Assembly (NCBI GenBank): GCA_910584965.1
Contig: CAJUDZ010000004.1
Location: forward strand, 62,001 to 126,000
Reading direction: 5' to 3'
Source: an uncultured Lachnospiraceae bacterium
GTDB lineage: Bacteria > Bacillota > Clostridia > Lachnospirales > Lachnospiraceae
Length of the DNA stretch: 64,000 bases
Shown: piece after piece, positions 61,574-64,000 of the stretch
Layout: the number at the start of each line of letters is the position of its first letter
How positions within the stretch are numbered: position 1 is the first letter of the stretch
Program-made: the position numbers and the translations under genes
The notes under the pieces: generated by a model
What the model saw: the letters and a program-made list of their open reading frames with translations, nothing else
Database searches by the model: none
What the model was told of the DNA's origin: nothing

Positions 61574-62683
61574 TTATGCTTTGGCGTCTTCGTCGCTGAA
61601 ATGGATTTCACGAAGCGCGTTTAAAATATCCTCATCGCTGACCGTCGTATCGATCACCGCTTTGCCGACTTTTTTCAACAGTACAAAACGAATCTGCCCG
61701 GCCGCCATTTTTTTGTCTGATTTCGTCAGCGCCAGAATTTCTTCCGGGTCGATATCGTCGATGCTGATCGGCAGGTTAAAGGGAACGAACATATCGCGTA
61801 TTTCATAGTATTCTTCCATCGAAAGCCAGTTATGCTTCCAGGATATAAAAGCGGCTGCCACGGCACCGAGCGCAACGCATTCCCCGTGAAGCATTTCGAA
61901 GTTTTTGTATTTCTCGATGGCATGGCCGATCGTATGGCCGAAGTTCAGCAGGGCTCTGTCCCCCTGCTCTTTCGGATCCTTTTCGACAACGAGTTTCTTG
62001 ACCGTACAGCTGCGCATAACCATCTCTTCCAGAATATCCGGCTCCCGGTCCTGTATTTCGTACAGATTGTCCAGAAGCCATTCGTAAAACATCGCATCTT
62101 TAATCAGGCCGTGTTTCATGACTTCCGCGAAACCGGAATAAAACTGTCTGTCATCCAGTGTTTTCAGGGTTCCGATGTTCATATAAACGAGTTTCGGCAT
62201 ATAAAAAGCGCCGACCATGTTTTTATAGCCGTCAAAATCCACGCCCGTCTTTCCTCCGATACTGCTGTCGGACTGTGCGAGCAGCGTTGTCGGAATCTGA
62301 ACAAAATCCACGCCGCGCAGATAGGTCGCCGCCGTATAACCGGCAATATCCCCGACTACGCCGCCGCCGAGGGCAATCAGCAGATCTTTTCTGTCAAACT
62401 TCTCTTCGATCAGCGTTTTATAAAGGCCTTTCACCGTATCCAGCGTTTTATGTTCTTCTCCGGCCGGAAAACTGCAGAGAATCACCTTCTTACAGTTTCC
62501 CTCCAGAATGTTTCTGACAGCGTCTCCATAGAGAGCTGCGGTGTTGCTGTCCGCGATAACAGCCGCCCGCCGGTCCGCAATGCCCAAATCCCGGAGCTCT
62601 TCCAGAAGTCCGCCGAAATCCGGGGCAAATACAATATCATAGCAGGGTTTCTTTTCATAATGAATCGTCAGTCTGTTCGCCAT
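61574..62683 (-). CDS. aroB: 3-dehydroquinate synthase
   Basis: 369 residues. It converts DAHP to 3-dehydroquinate, the second step of the shikimate pathway, using NAD and a metal. Visible are ALGGGVVGDIAGYTAATYLRG (NAD loop region, near 105), KTGVDFDGYKNMVGAF and the metal histidines in NFGHTIGHAIE (near 245) and MLHGECVALG. It lies upstream of lspA on the same strand. Confidence 0.95.
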   Translation of the reverse strand: MANRLTIHYEKKPCYDIVFAPDFGGLLEELRDLGIADRRAAVIADSNTAALYGDAVRNILEGNCKKVILCSFPAGEEHKTLDTVKGLYKTLIEEKFDRKDLLIALGGGVVGDIAGYTAATYLRGVDFVQIPTTLLAQSDSSIGGKTGVDFDGYKNMVGAFYMPKLVYMNIGTLKTLDDRQFYSGFAEVMKHGLIKDAMFYEWLLDNLYEIQDREPDILEEMVMRSCTVKKLVVEKDPKEQGDRALLNFGHTIGHAIEKYKNFEMLHGECVALGAVAAAFISWKHNWLSMEEYYEIRDMFVPFNLPISIDDIDPEEILALTKSDKKMAAGQIRFVLLKKVGKAVIDTTVSDEDILNALREIHFSDEDAKA

Positions 62684-62746
62684 ATAGTATATCCTGTCCT
62701 TTGTATATTTTTACATAAGCTCAACAATTTCCTGATAGAAAGAATA

Positions 62747-62773
62747 AAAAGAGTTTGCCGCCGGGCAAACTCT
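62747..62773 (-). terminator. Terminator after sepF
   Basis: AGAGTTTGCC (62750-62759) pairs with GGCAAACTCT (62764-62773). Read leftward it is followed by TTTTTATT, so it ends the sepF transcript. Confidence 0.88.
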
Positions 62774-62785
62774 GGTGCATAAGCT

Positions 62786-63280
62786 TTAAATCCCTTTATT
62801 GATCGGGACATCGAAAGAGCCGGATAAAATTTCCTGAAAATCACCGGAAATATCCACGCTTGCGGGTGTAATAATAAATATGTAATGGGATATCTTCTGT
62901 AAGTTGCCGCTCATTGCAAAACAGGAACCGGATGTAAAGTCGATAATCCGCTGTGCTATTTCCACATCGAGCCCTTCCAGATTCAGAACAACTGTTCGAT
63001 TTGCCAGGAGAGTCTCCGTAATTTCTCTTGCATCCTCCACCGTTGTAGGACGAATCACACATACCTCCATTCCCGCGTCGGTCATTTTCTTCATCGGCCG
63101 CATGGAAGTTACTTTCGGGAGTGTCTTTTTAACAGGTTTTTCTTCTTCAGCTATTGTATCCTCTTTTACCGGTAACGATTTCCTGGCCGGTTCCGGCTCA
63201 TCATAGTAATCGTCATCATAGTAATCATCTTCTTCGTCGTTGAGCTTCATTGCATTTATAAATTTATCCATAACGCCCAT
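62786..63280 (-). CDS. sepF: Cell division protein SepF
   Basis: 164 residues. The N-terminal membrane-binding helix (MGVMDKFINAMKL) is followed by an acidic Tyr/Asp linker and a C-terminal SepF domain (about 75-160: VVLNLEGLDVEIAQRIIDFTSG). SepF ties FtsZ filaments to the membrane. It follows yggS, the classic yggS-sepF order of the division cluster. Confidence 0.95.
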   Translation of the reverse strand: MGVMDKFINAMKLNDEEDDYYDDDYYDEPEPARKSLPVKEDTIAEEEKPVKKTLPKVTSMRPMKKMTDAGMEVCVIRPTTVEDAREITETLLANRTVVLNLEGLDVEIAQRIIDFTSGSCFAMSGNLQKISHYIFIITPASVDISGDFQEILSGSFDVPINKGI

Positions 63281-63295
63281 GATAAATCCTCCATT

Positions 63296-63988
63296 CTAAA
63301 CGGCATAAAAGCGCTCACCAAATATTCCGGTGCCAACGCGTACATAAGTAGCGCCTTCTGCGATTGCCGTTTCATAGTCGCCGGTCATTCCCATAGAAAG
63401 TTCTGTCATATAAACATTATCAATGCTTTTACGATTTATGTCAACATATATTTGCCGCAATTTTTCAAAATATTGTTTGTTTTCTTCCGCATTTTCTACA
63501 TATGGTGCTATCGTCATAAGTCCCTTTATAATAATATTTGGCAGTCTGGACGCTTCTTCGACAAGCCTGAAAGCGTCTTCACAGGTCGTACCGAATTTGG
63601 ATTCTTCCTGCGCTGCATTGACCTCGATCAGAACGGAGACAGTCACGCCTTTTTTGACGGCTTCTTTGCTGATCTCCTCAGCGAGCCGCAGAGAATCGAC
63701 GCTGTGTATCAGATAGACTTTATCCACGATATATTTTACTTTATTGCGCTGTAAATGGCCGATCATATGCCAGCGGATATCTTTCGGCATCTGCTCCCAC
63801 TTTTCCACAAGCTCCTGTACCTTGTTTTCCCCAAAATCCCGGCATCCGCACTCATAAGCCTCCTCCAGCATCGGAAGCGGCTTTGTTTTGCTGACCGCAA
63901 TCAGCGTAACGTCATCCGGATTTCTGCCGCTCTTCTCACAGGCTTCCCTGATGTTTTTCCTTACATGTTCCATATTCTCACGAATCAT
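63296..63988 (-). CDS. YggS/PLPBP-family pyridoxal phosphate homeostasis protein
   Basis: 230 residues, complete. A PLP-binding barrel without known catalysis; the PLP lysine is in LIAVSKTKP (near residue 35) and the phosphate site in ELSMGMTGDYETAI (near 195). Members hold and buffer PLP. The start is set by the family N terminus; upstream sequence runs off the window. Located before sepF. Confidence 0.92.
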   Translation of the reverse strand: MIRENMEHVRKNIREACEKSGRNPDDVTLIAVSKTKPLPMLEEAYECGCRDFGENKVQELVEKWEQMPKDIRWHMIGHLQRNKVKYIVDKVYLIHSVDSLRLAEEISKEAVKKGVTVSVLIEVNAAQEESKFGTTCEDAFRLVEEASRLPNIIIKGLMTIAPYVENAEENKQYFEKLRQIYVDINRKSIDNVYMTELSMGMTGDYETAIAEGATYVRVGTGIFGERFYAV

Positions 63989-64000
63989 CCCGTTTTTCGT

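Overview
The window looks like a chromosome segment of an anaerobic gut-type Firmicute of the class Clostridia, most likely a Lachnospiraceae member. This rests on gene families and order: the TIGR03960/TIGR03936 radical SAM pair - RNase G - rplU - prp - rpmA - obgE cluster with an L27 that carries a Prp-cleaved leader, a clostridial-type hisZ-containing histidine operon, YlbJ, LexA beside a YneA-like protein, and strong AGGAGG ribosome sites. Base composition is moderate. No rRNA or tRNA gene was seen.

Layout. 1-8.8 kb: the tail of a chemoreceptor, a LysR regulator divergent from leuCD, an EAL/HDOD signalling protein, an XRE regulator with a membrane partner, an unknown protein, a GGDEF enzyme and a nuclease-like unknown protein. 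8.9-16.5 kb: a type IIA topoisomerase pair, rsmD, coaD, a coiled-coil protein and a membrane-anchored amidase. 16.5-24.9 kb: YlbJ, a pseudouridine synthase fused to a HAD phosphatase, YgiQ, an SDR enzyme, an RluA-type synthase, RecU and a second amidase. 24.9-30.9 kb: a histidine operon (hisZ, hisG, a SIMPL protein, hisD, hisB, and a pseudo-HisF-HisI-HisE fusion). 31-44 kb: radical SAM pair, RNase G, NUDIX, two GT-C-like membrane proteins, then the ribosome-assembly operon from rplU to rsfS. 44.1-45.8 kb: a DUF378 protein, lexA and a divergent YneA-like gene behind a set of LexA-like boxes.

The accessory region is 45,877-51,290. A 2,500-bp unit carrying a RepL-like replication gene and a MOBV relaxase is present as an apparently perfect head-to-tail dimer. 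Each unit begins with the same 20-bp core, and a third copy of that core opens an array of 120-130 bp folded repeats with no genes. Read on the minus strand, each unit is organised like an integron gene cassette: genes first, then a long attC-like cruciform whose first core overlaps the last stop codon. No integron integrase is present. I read this as a small mobilizable plasmid captured twice at a folded-DNA recombination site. This is the most unusual part of the window.

51.3-64 kb returns to ordinary chromosome: a glycosyltransferase, dtd, an AI-2E family transporter, a TtcA-like enzyme, a Xer-like recombinase, a cytidylate kinase-like protein, a CstA carrier, rluD-lspA, aroB, sepF and a YggS protein.

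All family names come from reading the sequence and from recall of the families. No database search was run. Where a start codon was moved from the longest reading frame, the ribosome-binding evidence is given.
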